From NCBI GenBank assembly GCA_965200005.1, contig OZ241331.1, positions 2,666,001 to 2,730,000 on the forward strand: 64,000 bases of DNA. The letters are read 5' to 3'. This DNA comes from Aldehydirespirator sp965200005. GTDB taxonomy: Bacteria > Actinomycetota > Acidimicrobiia > Acidimicrobiales > Aldehydirespiratoraceae. Both the position numbers and the translations under genes were made by a program. The notes below the pieces were generated by a model that saw only the letters and a list, made by a program, of their open reading frames with translations, ran no database searches and had not been told where the DNA came from. This document shows, one piece after another, positions 36,714 to 44,939 of this stretch; position 1 is the first letter of the stretch; each line of letters begins with the position of its first letter.

Positions 36714-36958
36714 CCGACCTGTACTCAGGCGAGACGGCAAGACGGTGGCACCGTAGGCGAAGGCTGAGTTCCGTTCCTTGAGCTGAGAAAGTGGGACGCC
36801 TTGGTCAGCCCCGTTGGGCGGGCATCACCCAAGCTCTCAGCGCCTTTCGCAACAGCGCGCGTTCTGTAGCCAAGCTCTCTGTCCGCAGGGCACAAAGTGT
36901 CGCACACACGCGCGCATAAGCGTCGAAACAGATCCCCCGAAACTCGCCGCCGTCCAGG

Positions 36959-37957
36959 ATGACTTCGGAGTGTGAAAGCCCGTTGGTTGAGCCTGATTTT
37001 GACAAGAGTGGGTTTCACGACGAGTGGTATCGTGATCGTGTGCCGCTGATTGTTGACCTGCGGATGAAGGATCCCGGGTACGTTTGGTCGACCCGCTTCA
37101 CCAAACCCAACCAGCCAACTAAGCCATCAGACAATCTCGACACTGAGTGGCTCACCTTTTGGGGTTACAAGCCTCTCCCTGAACCTCTTAATGAAGTAGT
37201 GCTTCGAATCGGACAAGCATCCCACGTAGCGGTCACTGGTCAACATGTGAGGAATCTCGCCGTTGAGGTCGGCTACGAAAGCGCAGACTCTGTAGACGTA
37301 CTTGTAAGCGCAGGATGGCTACGTCCAACCACAACCAACGACGTTTACATCAACACGCGGCGCCGATCCGCGTGTGACGTGCTCGCAGCACACATGCTGC
37401 TTAACCCTGAGTGCGAGGCGTACGTTGCTGGACTAGCGCTGCCCGAGTTGTGTGGATGGACACGACGACCGTACGGAACGATCATCGGCCTCCCGCCGGG
37501 AGCAGCGGCGCCAGCAGTGTTGTCAGACTTCACGAAGTGGCGATGGACACCCAAAACACAGCTATTGAGTCTTGATGGCGTACCTGTTTGGTGTCCAGAT
37601 TCTCAACTGAGTTTCATGGCGTGTCACCCGGACACATACATGTGGTACGACATCGCCGAATACCTAGAAGACCTCTGCGTTCACGCGACCCTAGAAGGTC
37701 TGGTCGCTCACCTTGAGACACGGCCGAAGAAGTATTGGGCCAACACGGCATACATCCTGGAACAGGGAGGCCGCAAAGACCTCGCAAGCGCCGTGATGGC
37801 TGCTTCCCCACGCAAGCCTCTCAAGTCGCACAGGTTCGGAACGCGTCGAGACTGGTCGCCGTTCAAGCCCGAATGGAACCGCCGATACCAGCTAACCGAC
37901 GCTGTGTTCCCCGCCTACTGGGAACCCAAACCGGTCTACACCGAGCGCCAGGCTTGA
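36959..37957 (+). CDS. AbiEi-type antitoxin/transcriptional regulator of a type IV toxin-antitoxin pair
   Basis: The 332-residue product has a central winged-helix-like region (VTGQHVRNLAVEVGYESADSV) and an AbiEi-like C-terminal domain: LSLDGVPVWCPDSQLSFMA, then EDLCVHATLEGLVAHLE and WANTAYILEQGGRKDLASAV, which corresponds to the 'complete LLE' segment of AbiEi. Its stop overlaps a TTG that opens an AbiEii-like nucleotidyltransferase fragment, the standard order of the type IV AbiE pair, which gives abortive phage infection. The family call rests on this pairing plus the C-terminal motif. ATG 36959 lacks a clear ribosome site. The 245-bp gap upstream shows no other feature. Confidence 0.7.
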   Translation: MTSECESPLVEPDFDKSGFHDEWYRDRVPLIVDLRMKDPGYVWSTRFTKPNQPTKPSDNLDTEWLTFWGYKPLPEPLNEVVLRIGQASHVAVTGQHVRNLAVEVGYESADSVDVLVSAGWLRPTTTNDVYINTRRRSACDVLAAHMLLNPECEAYVAGLALPELCGWTRRPYGTIIGLPPGAAAPAVLSDFTKWRWTPKTQLLSLDGVPVWCPDSQLSFMACHPDTYMWYDIAEYLEDLCVHATLEGLVAHLETRPKKYWANTAYILEQGGRKDLASAVMAASPRKPLKSHRFGTRRDWSPFKPEWNRRYQLTDAVFPAYWEPKPVYTERQA

Positions 37958-38224
37958 CAGCAACCACCGCACAGGCACCCGACCAAGGAGGGTCAACTGC
38001 CGAAGATCTGGATGTCTTCTTTGACCTGTTGCTTGAACATCTTCACGACAACGAACTGATTGAGTTGTGCGATCTCACCTTCAAGGGAGGTACAGCGCTT
38101 CGCAAGACGCTGCTTGGATACGAATCTCGTTACTCATTTGATCTGGACTTCGACACTCCGACGGAAGACACAGCCGAATTCTTGCTTGACAGTCTTGACA
38201 GAACGCGCATCGGCCCTTTTGTTA
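37954..38224 (+). pseudogene. AbiEii nucleotidyltransferase toxin, truncated by an IS1595 insertion
   Basis: TTG 37954 overlaps the AbiEi stop and opens a frame with LTFKGGTALRKTLLG followed by YSFDLDFDTPTED, the GG...DxD nucleotidyltransferase core that marks AbiEii toxins. After about 90 residues the frame enters the left inverted repeat of the IS element (38225) and, with no stop, runs on through it into the transposase. No AbiEii C-terminal half is found after the right repeat. The toxin should be dead unless a fusion is made. Confidence 0.78.
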
Positions 38225-38247
38225 GGCGACTACTTACGTGTTTAGCC
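38225..38247 (+). repeat. Left terminal inverted repeat of the IS1595 element
   Basis: The 23-bp sequence, beginning GGCGACTACTTACGTGTT and ending TAGCC, is the exact reverse complement of 40884-40906. It lies in frame inside the AbiEii reading frame. Confidence 0.92.
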
Positions 38248-38250
38248 GTC

Positions 38251-38268
38251 GATGTCATACCCTTGTGG
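38251..38268 (+). promoter_or_regulatory. 18-bp leader motif before the transposase start
   Basis: GATGTCATACCCTTGTGG occurs here and, identically, at 61371-61388 before the DUF222-HNH gene. In both places exactly 12 bases separate it from the ATG. TACCCT inside it fits the TANNNT pattern of an actinobacterial -10 box, so it may be the core promoter of both genes. Confidence 0.5.
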
Positions 38269-38280
38269 CAGACTGGTTGC

Positions 38281-39231
38281 ATGAGTCGAGCTTGTGATCT
38301 GGTCGGTAACGGGATGTCGCTGCCCGGATTTTTTCGGTTGTTCCCGGATGACGCTGCGGCTGAGGTGTGGTTCGTGGCTTGGCAGTGGCCTGAAGGTGTG
38401 CGCTGCCCTCATTGTGACAGTGACAATGTTGCACGTGTCACGACTCGCAAACCGATGCCGTTTCGGTGTCGTGCGTGTCGTAAACACTTTTCAGTGATGT
38501 CTCATTCGGTGATGCACAACTCTAAGCTGGGTTGTCACAAGTGGCTTACCGCCCTGTTTCTAGTGTTGTCGCATCCGAAGGGGATCAGTTCGATCCAGTT
38601 GGCAGCCGATCTGGGGATTACTCAAAAGTCGGCGTGGCATCTCGGGCATCGTATTCGGGAAGCGATGTCGTCTGGTGAACTGCCCTGCTTTGAGGGGCCT
38701 GTTGAGGTTGACGAGACCTATATCGGTGGCAAAGAAGCAAACAAGCACGCCTCGAAGCGTCTCCGGCTTGGGCGTGGCACTGTCGGTAAGGCACCGGTGA
38801 TCGGAGTCAAAGATCGAGATTCGGGCAAAGTGACAGCCACACCGATCCACGATGTGACCACAGCAACCGTCACAGCGATGATCGAAGCAACAACACGTCA
38901 AGGCGCGGCGGTGTTCACAGACGGTAGCCGTGTCTATGGTCTGCTCCGCTCGCTGGGTTACACGCATCGCAGGGTTCGCCACTCGCTTGGGGAGTATGTG
39001 CGCGGCATGGTTTCCACGAACGGGATCGAGAACTTCTGGAGCCTACTCAAACGAGCCTATATAGGCACGTTTCACTACATGTCATTTGAGCATTTGCATC
39101 GGTATGTGGCTGAGCACGTGTTCAAGTTCAACCGACGAGAATCACATGTCACCACTCGGATGCGTCACATCGCGCATCGCATGAACGGACGACGGCTCAC
39201 CTGGCGGGCTTTGACCGCGCACGGACTGTAA
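38281..39231 (+). CDS. IS1595-family transposase
   Basis: From ATG 38281 the 316-residue protein has an N-terminal zinc ribbon (CPHCDSDNV...CRACRKHF, about 42-66), a helix-turn-helix-like region (SSIQLAADLGITQKSAWHLG), and an ISXO2-like DDE domain: VEVDETYIGGKE (first Asp), AVFTDGSRVYGLL (second Asp), and TNGIENFWSLLKRAYIGTFH with the third acidic/Asn position. The frame is open upstream into the truncated AbiEii gene, giving a potential fusion of 426 codons from TTG 37954. ATG 38281 follows the shared leader motif and has no strong ribosome site. Confidence 0.92.
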   Translation: MSRACDLVGNGMSLPGFFRLFPDDAAAEVWFVAWQWPEGVRCPHCDSDNVARVTTRKPMPFRCRACRKHFSVMSHSVMHNSKLGCHKWLTALFLVLSHPKGISSIQLAADLGITQKSAWHLGHRIREAMSSGELPCFEGPVEVDETYIGGKEANKHASKRLRLGRGTVGKAPVIGVKDRDSGKVTATPIHDVTTATVTAMIEATTRQGAAVFTDGSRVYGLLRSLGYTHRRVRHSLGEYVRGMVSTNGIENFWSLLKRAYIGTFHYMSFEHLHRYVAEHVFKFNRRESHVTTRMRHIAHRMNGRRLTWRALTAHGL

Positions 39232-39278
39232 CGATCAACTAGCGTTGACAGTGACCATCACACTCAAAGGAACCCACC

Positions 39279-39416
39279 ATGAGCGACCCCGAAACGCCTG
39301 ACCCGCCGCCAGCAGCGTGCCTACCCGGTGAGGAACCTTTGATTGACTTGGACACGTTCATAGCCGCGACACGCGCGCTGGTCGCGCCTAGGCGCGACAC
39401 GCCTCAAGATAGGTAA
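39279..39416 (+). CDS. 45-aa acidic/proline-rich passenger ORF of the IS element
   Basis: ATG 39279 is preceded by AAAGGA at good spacing. The product starts MSDPETPDPPPAACLPGEEP and ends ATRALVAPRRDTPQDR; it has no membrane helix or known motif. The stop is four bases before the GTG at 39421, the likely methyltransferase start, so translational coupling is probable. The coding potential is supported by the ribosome site, position and amino-acid pattern only. Confidence 0.6.
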   Translation: MSDPETPDPPPAACLPGEEPLIDLDTFIAATRALVAPRRDTPQDR

Positions 39417-39420
39417 ACCT

Positions 39421-40889
39421 GTGGCTACGGGGGGGGTCCGCTCAATGCAGGCACCCCGAACTTCCAGAACCGGACTCTGTATCACGGTGACAACATTGAC
39501 TTCCTAAGAGGGATCAACAGCAACACGGTGCATCTGATAGCGACTGATCCACCGTTCAACAAAGCCAAAGACTTCCACGCCACCCCTGACAAACTCGCTG
39601 CCGGTGCTCGGTTCAAAGACCGCTGGAAGTGGGAAACTGATGTTCATGAAGAATGGACAGATCAGATACAAGACGACTGGCCAGCGACATGGGCAGTCAT
39701 CCAATCAACCCGCCAAGCCTACGGAGATGACATGGCGGCGTTTGTGTCATGGCTTGGCGTGCGGCTAATGGAGATGCATCGCATCCTAAGACCCGACGGC
39801 AGCATCTACCTCCACATCGACCACACCGCGCACGCCTATGTGAAAGCAGTAATGGACTCGATCTTCGGAGCCCGAAACTTCCGTAATGAGATCGTGTGGT
39901 GCTACTCCGGTGGAGGTGTCCCGAGGAAAGACTTCCCCCGCAAACACGACACGTTGCTACGGTATTCCAAGTCCTCCAATTGGACGTTCAACGTTATGCG
40001 TAAGCCTTACAAGCGGAACACACAAGACGTGGGTATACACAGCACTCGCTCTGGCAAGAGAAACAAGATTGATTTAGAGAGAGGAACGCCGATTACTGAT
40101 TGGTGGACTGACATCCCTACAACCACTGGTTGGAGCGCTGAGAATGTCGGCTATCCGACTCAGAAACCTCTCGCGTTGTATGGCAGGGTCATTGAGGCAT
40201 CCTCTAACAAGGGGGACATTGTGCTTGACCCGTTTTGCGGTTGTGCCACGACTAACGTCGCAGCTGAGCGTCTTGGCCGCCAATGGGTTGGTATTGACAT
40301 TTGGGAAGGCGCGCACAAGATGGTTCTTGATCGTCTCGCTAAAGAGAAACTCGCTGTTCCCGAACCGTCCGACGGTCAAGAGCAACTGATGACGTTCGGT
40401 GATGTTCATTATGTAACAGTGCCACCAGTACGAACCGATGATGATGAGGTCGCTGCGCCCGTGTTGAAACTGCGAACTCAACGCGCCCAAAGACCCTGGC
40501 AGAAACTAACCAACCGCACAGTTAGAGCACTCCTACGAAACGCTCAAGCGGCATCTGATGGGCTTGTGTGGTGCGCGGGTTGCGGACGCGCTCTAGAGAT
40601 CGAGTTTATGCACCTGGATCATATTCAGCCGCGGTCTGATGGTGGCGAGAACTGGATCACTAATCGTGTCCTGTTGTGTGCGCCTTGTAACGGTCGTAAG
40701 AGCGACAAGTTGACCATGAGAGGACTGCGCAACAAGAACAAAAAGGCGGGCTGGCTTAAAGACGACAATCGTGCATCCAACGCACAAGTTTTGGCCAAGA
40801 CCGCGGCGATCACAATCCGTGATGACTGGGACACGCTCGACGCGAAGTTGCTTCTAAACCAGGCGAATCTTGATCTCGCAGTTGGCTAA
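39421..40889 (+). CDS. DNA methyltransferase fused to an HNH nuclease domain, frame broken at a G8 tract
   Basis: The methyltransferase region has LYHGDNIDFLRGINSNTVHL, the DPPFNK catalytic motif, EIVWCYSGGGVPRKDFPRKHD, YPTQKPLALYGRVIEASS and the SAM-site FCGCATTNVAAERLGRQWVGID, in the order of beta-type amino-methyltransferases (adenine or cytosine-N4). A C-terminal HNH domain follows: CAGCGRALEIEFMHLDHIQP and LLCAPCNGRKSDK. The natural start appears to be GTG 39421, but eight Gs at 39429-39436 leave that start in another frame, ending at TAA 39505. One extra G would join it to the methyltransferase. As given, only a weaker internal GTG at 39528 opens the frame, and it would omit the LYHGDNIDFL segment. 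Confidence 0.85.
39429..39436 (+). repeat. G8 homopolymer near the 5' end of the methyltransferase gene
   Basis: Eight consecutive Gs start nine bases after GTG 39421. Slippage by +1 (or -2) would fuse the GTG start to the methyltransferase frame. It may be a phase-variation tract or a miscounted homopolymer. Confidence 0.6.
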
Positions 40890-40906
40890 ACACGTAAGTA
40901 GTCGCC
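40884..40906 (-). repeat. Right terminal inverted repeat of the IS1595 element
   Basis: This is the exact 23-bp reverse complement of 38225-38247. The TAA stop of the methyltransferase gene (40887-40889) falls within it. Confidence 0.92.
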
Positions 40907-41001
40907 CAATTAAAACCAGACTCGCCTCGCGCGACGCCATCACTCTGTTACCCATTGCGCGCCGGCGTGGTCTTACCGCGCTTCAACGACGGACGAGGCG
41001 G

Positions 41002-42018
41002 TTAGAAGGTCGTGGCTCCCACTGGTTTGGGCTTGGTCAGGTTCTTTCGCTCCGCCTTTGCTGCCTTGGCTTTACTGACATCGCAGAGGCCACTCTCGGC
41101 CTCGTCGACCATTAGCTTCCAGGGGGCTAGGTGGAGGCTGCGAATGAGTGCGATCTGAGCGACCCGTCGGCAGGCAGCGTCAACGTGTCTTTGAGTGAGT
41201 TTGCCGTCCCAGTTAATGAATGCCTGAATGATCGCGGCGCGCGCTCGCGGAGCGTTGAGGCTAGGTGCATGCGAGGCGCAGACTTGGACTAGGCGTCGCC
41301 ACACCGCGTTCCTGTTAGCGAGTAACTGCTGGTGCGCCTCCTCGAATTGGAACCGACTCTCGGGCGTGTCGGCGGCTTCTCTCGCTAGCTCAACACGCCA
41401 CCACATTGTGGAGAGCGGACAGTCCATGATCGTGGTGTGATGCCCATGGACGCGAGCCGGCAGAGCGCCGATGCGTCGGATGAAGTTACGCGCCCGGCCT
41501 TCAGGTGTGTTGTCTTTGCGCCCAGCGCAAAACACGGCGCGCACATCACCGTCGATTCGCTCTCTGCTGATCCAGCAGGCATGAGCGAGTGTCCAAAAGC
41601 GTGGACTCGCTGCGCAACTCCGATTCACGCCTAATTTCGTAAGTGTGTCAGCTACGTGGCGTTCAGCGTGAAGCGTTGGACTCTTGATCTCAGCAGCGGT
41701 GACAGGCGGAATGTCCGGCATTTGTTTGACGGCCGCCTTCGGGTTCGTGATGTTCATCCCAGCGAACATGAACCTGCTAAGCGCTATTGAGCCGGACTCG
41801 GCTGCTTCGTCGAGTTCTGCTTGTCGTTCGCAGGTCGCGGCCTTCTGGAGTTCGGCGATTGACGGATCTTTTCGGTAGTAGCGATTTGGTTCGTAGATGA
41901 GTCCTGTTCGCCACTTCTCAAAGTCACCTGTTGCAAGGAGACTGTTGATGTCAGTTACGTATCTCAACTGTCTGTGTCTTCGGGCTGCGGGCGGGGTCAG
42001 AACCACTAAGCCAGTCAT
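41002..42018 (-). CDS. Uncharacterised protein, possibly DUF6339-like
   Basis: The 338-residue product lacks a signal peptide and membrane helices and is rich in Arg and Ala. The stretch with SPRFWTLAHACWISRERI and then CPLSTMWWRVELAREA recalls DUF6339 proteins, which have a similar W-rich helical core and occur next to restriction or defence genes. That assignment is tentative. The C-terminus is a lysine/alanine tail. The gene points toward the IS1595 element and ends 95 bp from it, so it belongs to the same accessory island. Confidence 0.6.
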   Translation of the reverse strand: MTGLVVLTPPAARRHRQLRYVTDINSLLATGDFEKWRTGLIYEPNRYYRKDPSIAELQKAATCERQAELDEAAESGSIALSRFMFAGMNITNPKAAVKQMPDIPPVTAAEIKSPTLHAERHVADTLTKLGVNRSCAASPRFWTLAHACWISRERIDGDVRAVFCAGRKDNTPEGRARNFIRRIGALPARVHGHHTTIMDCPLSTMWWRVELAREAADTPESRFQFEEAHQQLLANRNAVWRRLVQVCASHAPSLNAPRARAAIIQAFINWDGKLTQRHVDAACRRVAQIALIRSLHLAPWKLMVDEAESGLCDVSKAKAAKAERKNLTKPKPVGATTF

Positions 42019-42045
42019 TGAGAAGCAAATGAGACGGAAACAGCT

Positions 42046-42261
42046 TCAGTTCCTCTGTATTTGTACGAGAATGCCGATTGAGCAACATCTTCTGAAATAC
42101 AACCACTCGTCAAATGTTCGACTCAAATCGTTCGACCGAGTGACTGTACCCACACGTGTCCCTCTCGGCTGGGAATGGCTGAACCAGCCGATAATGAAGC
42201 GGCCGTCGCTATCCCTCACGAAGAATGACCGAGGCGGCGTCTTCAACGGTATAAGGCTCAT
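42046..42261 (-). CDS. Possible small gene (71 aa) upstream of the DUF6339-like gene
   Basis: ATG 42261 opens a frame ending at 42046, 27 bp before the ATG of the 338-aa gene on the same strand. The product has RSFFVRDSDGRFIIGWFSHS, a plausible beta-rich sequence, but no recognised family and no clear ribosome site. It could equally be non-coding; the rest of the 42019-42428 gap holds nothing I recognise. Confidence 0.3.
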   Translation of the reverse strand: MSLIPLKTPPRSFFVRDSDGRFIIGWFSHSQPRGTRVGTVTRSNDLSRTFDEWLYFRRCCSIGILVQIQRN

Positions 42262-42428
42262 GCCAAACGCACGGAATCCGAACTGAGTCTCAGCACTCCG
42301 CTGCGAAGTCATCCGTACCAGGATGCTCAGCAGATGTGTTTGAGAACACCACCGCGTCAGGGCGGTCTGCATTCATGAGCTCGTGTGCATGGAAAGAGGC
42401 CAGGGATCTGCGAGACTTCTTCGGTGTG

Positions 42429-43655
42429 ATGGCTCGCTCTTCAGAACTGCCGTTGGCGGGGGTTCGGGTGTTGGCTGTTGAGCAGATGGCGGCATTGCCG
42501 TTTGCTACGCAGTTGATGGCGCGGCTTGGCGCGAATGTTATAAAGGTTGAGCGACCCGGTGTTGGTGATGCTGGACGTGCTGCGCTGCCTGCTATCAACG
42601 ATCCTGATGGCAGGCCTGTCGGGGCCACATTCTTGCGCAACAACCTCAATAAGCGCAGCCTCACTCTCAACCTCAAGGATCCCCTCGGTGTTGAGATCTT
42701 CCTGCGTCTCGCCTCCAGCTTCGATGTGGTGTGTGAGAACTTCAAAGCGGGCACTGCGGAGCGCCTCGGGATCGGCTACGAAGACGTCAAGGCCGTCAAC
42801 CCAGGCGTCATCTACCTGTCGGTGTCTGGTTTCGGCTCCGACTCCCCTTACCGGCATCGTGCCGCTTACGCCTCTGTCGTGGAGGCAATGTCGGGCATAT
42901 ACGAATACAAGCGCCGACCGGGACATCGACCCACTGCAAACCCAGTCGGTGCTCTCGGTGACATCTCTGCCGCACTCTTTGCTGTTGTCGGTGTGCTAGC
43001 CGCACTACGACGCCGCGACCGAGCCATCGCTGCAGGCGCAGACGAAGCCGGCGAGTATGTCGATGTGGCAATGCTGGATGCTGCCATCGCAATGACCGAC
43101 ATCGTCACCAACTTCTATTCGATGGGGATCCCGGACGAGGCGTCTGCCGACGTCGGTGTTGTCGATACTTTCGCCGCGGGTGAAGGTCACTTCGTGTTAC
43201 AGGTCGTGCGTGAGCATCACTTCAATCGTCTCGCTGAGGTCACCGGCAACCTGAAGTGGCTTGATGATCCACGCTTAGCGACACGGCGTGGTTGGGTAAA
43301 GCACCTAGATGACACCCTGCGCCCCGACATTGAACGCTGGGCGTCGGACAAGTCAAGCGCAGGGGTTGCCGAGGTTCTTGGAGCCGCAGGCCTAGCCGTG
43401 GGTCAATCGCTCACAAGTGCTGAAGTCTGTGCTGATCCTCATGTGACGGCACGACAGATGATCTCGGAGATGGCACGCCCCGACGGCGGCCCACCAGTCT
43501 TCATCCCAGGTAATCCCATCAAGATGCGCAGCATCAAACCCAGCTCCGAGAAGCGGGTTCCCTGGCTCGGTGAACACACCGAATCGATCCTTGCTAACGA
43601 ATTGGGTCTCACACCCAGCGAACTGCGAACACTGCTCGAACAGGGTCTGATCTGA
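42429..43655 (+). CDS. CaiB/BaiF family CoA-transferase
   Basis: From ATG 42429 the product is 408 residues with LAGVRVLAVEQMAALPFATQ, LGANVIKVERPGVGDAGR, the catalytic-aspartate region DVVCENFKAGTAERLGIGYE, and SVSGFGSDSPYRHRAAYAS. The C-terminus has VPWLGEHTESILANELG. It is the first gene of a dense same-strand run to 48420, so it probably activates or exchanges CoA on the pathway acid. The upstream frame to 42336 is not family-like. Confidence 0.93.
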   Translation: MARSSELPLAGVRVLAVEQMAALPFATQLMARLGANVIKVERPGVGDAGRAALPAINDPDGRPVGATFLRNNLNKRSLTLNLKDPLGVEIFLRLASSFDVVCENFKAGTAERLGIGYEDVKAVNPGVIYLSVSGFGSDSPYRHRAAYASVVEAMSGIYEYKRRPGHRPTANPVGALGDISAALFAVVGVLAALRRRDRAIAAGADEAGEYVDVAMLDAAIAMTDIVTNFYSMGIPDEASADVGVVDTFAAGEGHFVLQVVREHHFNRLAEVTGNLKWLDDPRLATRRGWVKHLDDTLRPDIERWASDKSSAGVAEVLGAAGLAVGQSLTSAEVCADPHVTARQMISEMARPDGGPPVFIPGNPIKMRSIKPSSEKRVPWLGEHTESILANELGLTPSELRTLLEQGLI

Positions 43656-43704
43656 GCCAGGGCTACGCTGCCGCGCAGCTAGCGGGCTCGTTGCGGGGGT
43701 ATGT

Positions 43705-44928
43705 ATGAACTTTGAGTTCTCCGAGGAGCAACAGGCATTCGCGGCAGAGGTCGAAACTTTTCTTGACGAGCACGACGCCCCGGAAGTGTTTGACGTAACC
43801 CGCGAGAACATGGCCCAGATCGTTGACACCCCCAAGCGGCGGGCCTTCATGAAGACGCTCGGCCGCAAGGGTTGGCTCGGCATTACCTGGCCTGCCGAAT
43901 ACGGCGGTAGCGAGGGTGAAGGCATCTACGAGTACCTGCTGAACGAGGCGCTAGCTGCCCGGGGTGGACCCCAGATCGGCAAGGGTGTTGGCATTGTCGG
44001 CAAGACGATCATCGCTCACGGCTCCGAGGAGCTAAAAGCCGAGTTCTTGCCGATGATCCTCGAGAACGATGTCGAGTTCGCGGTCGGGTATTCCGAACCC
44101 GATGCCGGCTCGGATGCAGCATCAATGCGGTTGCGAGCCGAGCGAGACACCGACGATGATGGCACGACCGGCTGGCGGCTCAACGGCCAGAAGACCTGGA
44201 CGACCTCGGCTCACTTTGCTGAGTGGTATTGGCTCGGCACTCGCACCGACCCCAACAACAAACACATGGGCATCACCTTGATGCTGGTGCCGCTTGACCA
44301 CCCGGGCATCACCATCGATGCCATCGAAACCATGGGCGACGAGCGCACCAACTCCGTATTCCTTGACGATGTCTTCGTGCCTGACTCTTACGTTGTTGGT
44401 GAGGTCAATCACGGGTTCCGCTACATCAGCCAGGCGCTTGACCTCGAACGTTTCACGATGTTCACGTTCTCGCCGATCCGCCAGCGACTTGACTTGCTCA
44501 CAGACTGGGTGCGTACCGCCGAACGTGACGGCAAGGCCCTGCGAGACGATCCTCGTGTGCGCTCCAAGCTCGGGCAACTTCATACCGAGGCCGAAGTTGC
44601 CCGGGTGCTTGGCCTCAAGTTTGTGGCCGAGTCGATGAAAGTGGAGCGTGCCGTGCGTGAGGGACTTGAAGGCTTCCAGCCGCCCACGGTTGCCGCTTCG
44701 GAGTACAAGCTTTTTGCTACCGAGCTGTCCAAACGTCTTGCTGATGCCTCAATGGACATTGCCGGGCCCGGATCACAGCTGCGGGTTCATACCTCAGACG
44801 CTCCCATGAAGGGGCGCAGCGAGTCGACTTACCGCTACACCGTTATCGACACGATCGGTGGCGGCTCTTCAGAGATTCAAAAGAACATCATCGCTCGCCG
44901 GGGCCTTGGATTGCCCAAAAACTTTTAG
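43705..44928 (+). CDS. Acyl-CoA dehydrogenase (FadE type, likely alpha-like subunit)
   Basis: The 407-residue FAD enzyme has an N-terminal helical domain (MNFEFSEEQQAFAAEVETFL), the FAD/substrate motif GYSEPDAGSDAASMRLRA, LNGQKTWTTSAHFAEW, and a C-terminal IGGGSSEIQKNIIARRGLG segment. It dehydrogenates acyl-CoAs at the alpha-beta position. A second, more divergent acyl-CoA dehydrogenase is in the same operon (47263), as in two-subunit enzymes of steroid and similar catabolism; that pairing is inference. Confidence 0.93.
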   Translation: MNFEFSEEQQAFAAEVETFLDEHDAPEVFDVTRENMAQIVDTPKRRAFMKTLGRKGWLGITWPAEYGGSEGEGIYEYLLNEALAARGGPQIGKGVGIVGKTIIAHGSEELKAEFLPMILENDVEFAVGYSEPDAGSDAASMRLRAERDTDDDGTTGWRLNGQKTWTTSAHFAEWYWLGTRTDPNNKHMGITLMLVPLDHPGITIDAIETMGDERTNSVFLDDVFVPDSYVVGEVNHGFRYISQALDLERFTMFTFSPIRQRLDLLTDWVRTAERDGKALRDDPRVRSKLGQLHTEAEVARVLGLKFVAESMKVERAVREGLEGFQPPTVAASEYKLFATELSKRLADASMDIAGPGSQLRVHTSDAPMKGRSESTYRYTVIDTIGGGSSEIQKNIIARRGLGLPKNF

Positions 44929-44939
44929 GTACCCACGGC

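Larger units (their letters stand above)
38225..40906 (+). mobile_element. IS1595-family (ISXO2-type transposase) element with methyltransferase-HNH cargo
   Basis: Perfect 23-bp terminal inverted repeats bound a 2682-bp element that contains, all on the plus strand, the transposase (38281-39231), a 45-aa ORF (39279-39416) and a DNA methyltransferase-HNH gene (39421-40889). The methyltransferase stop codon lies inside the right repeat, so the cargo is part of the element. IS1595-family members are known to carry passenger genes. The 8 bp flanking each end (TTTTGTTA and CAATTAAA) do not match, so no target duplication remains. Confidence 0.85.

Noticed and set aside
37735..39231. A single 498-aa protein starting at 37735
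   Set aside because: The first part overlaps the AbiEi gene in another frame and looks like no protein; the frame is better read as AbiEii fragment plus IS transposase.
39421..39510. Programmed ribosomal frameshift in the methyltransferase gene
   Set aside because: A G8 tract alone is not a typical slip site with pause structure; tract-length change or error is simpler.
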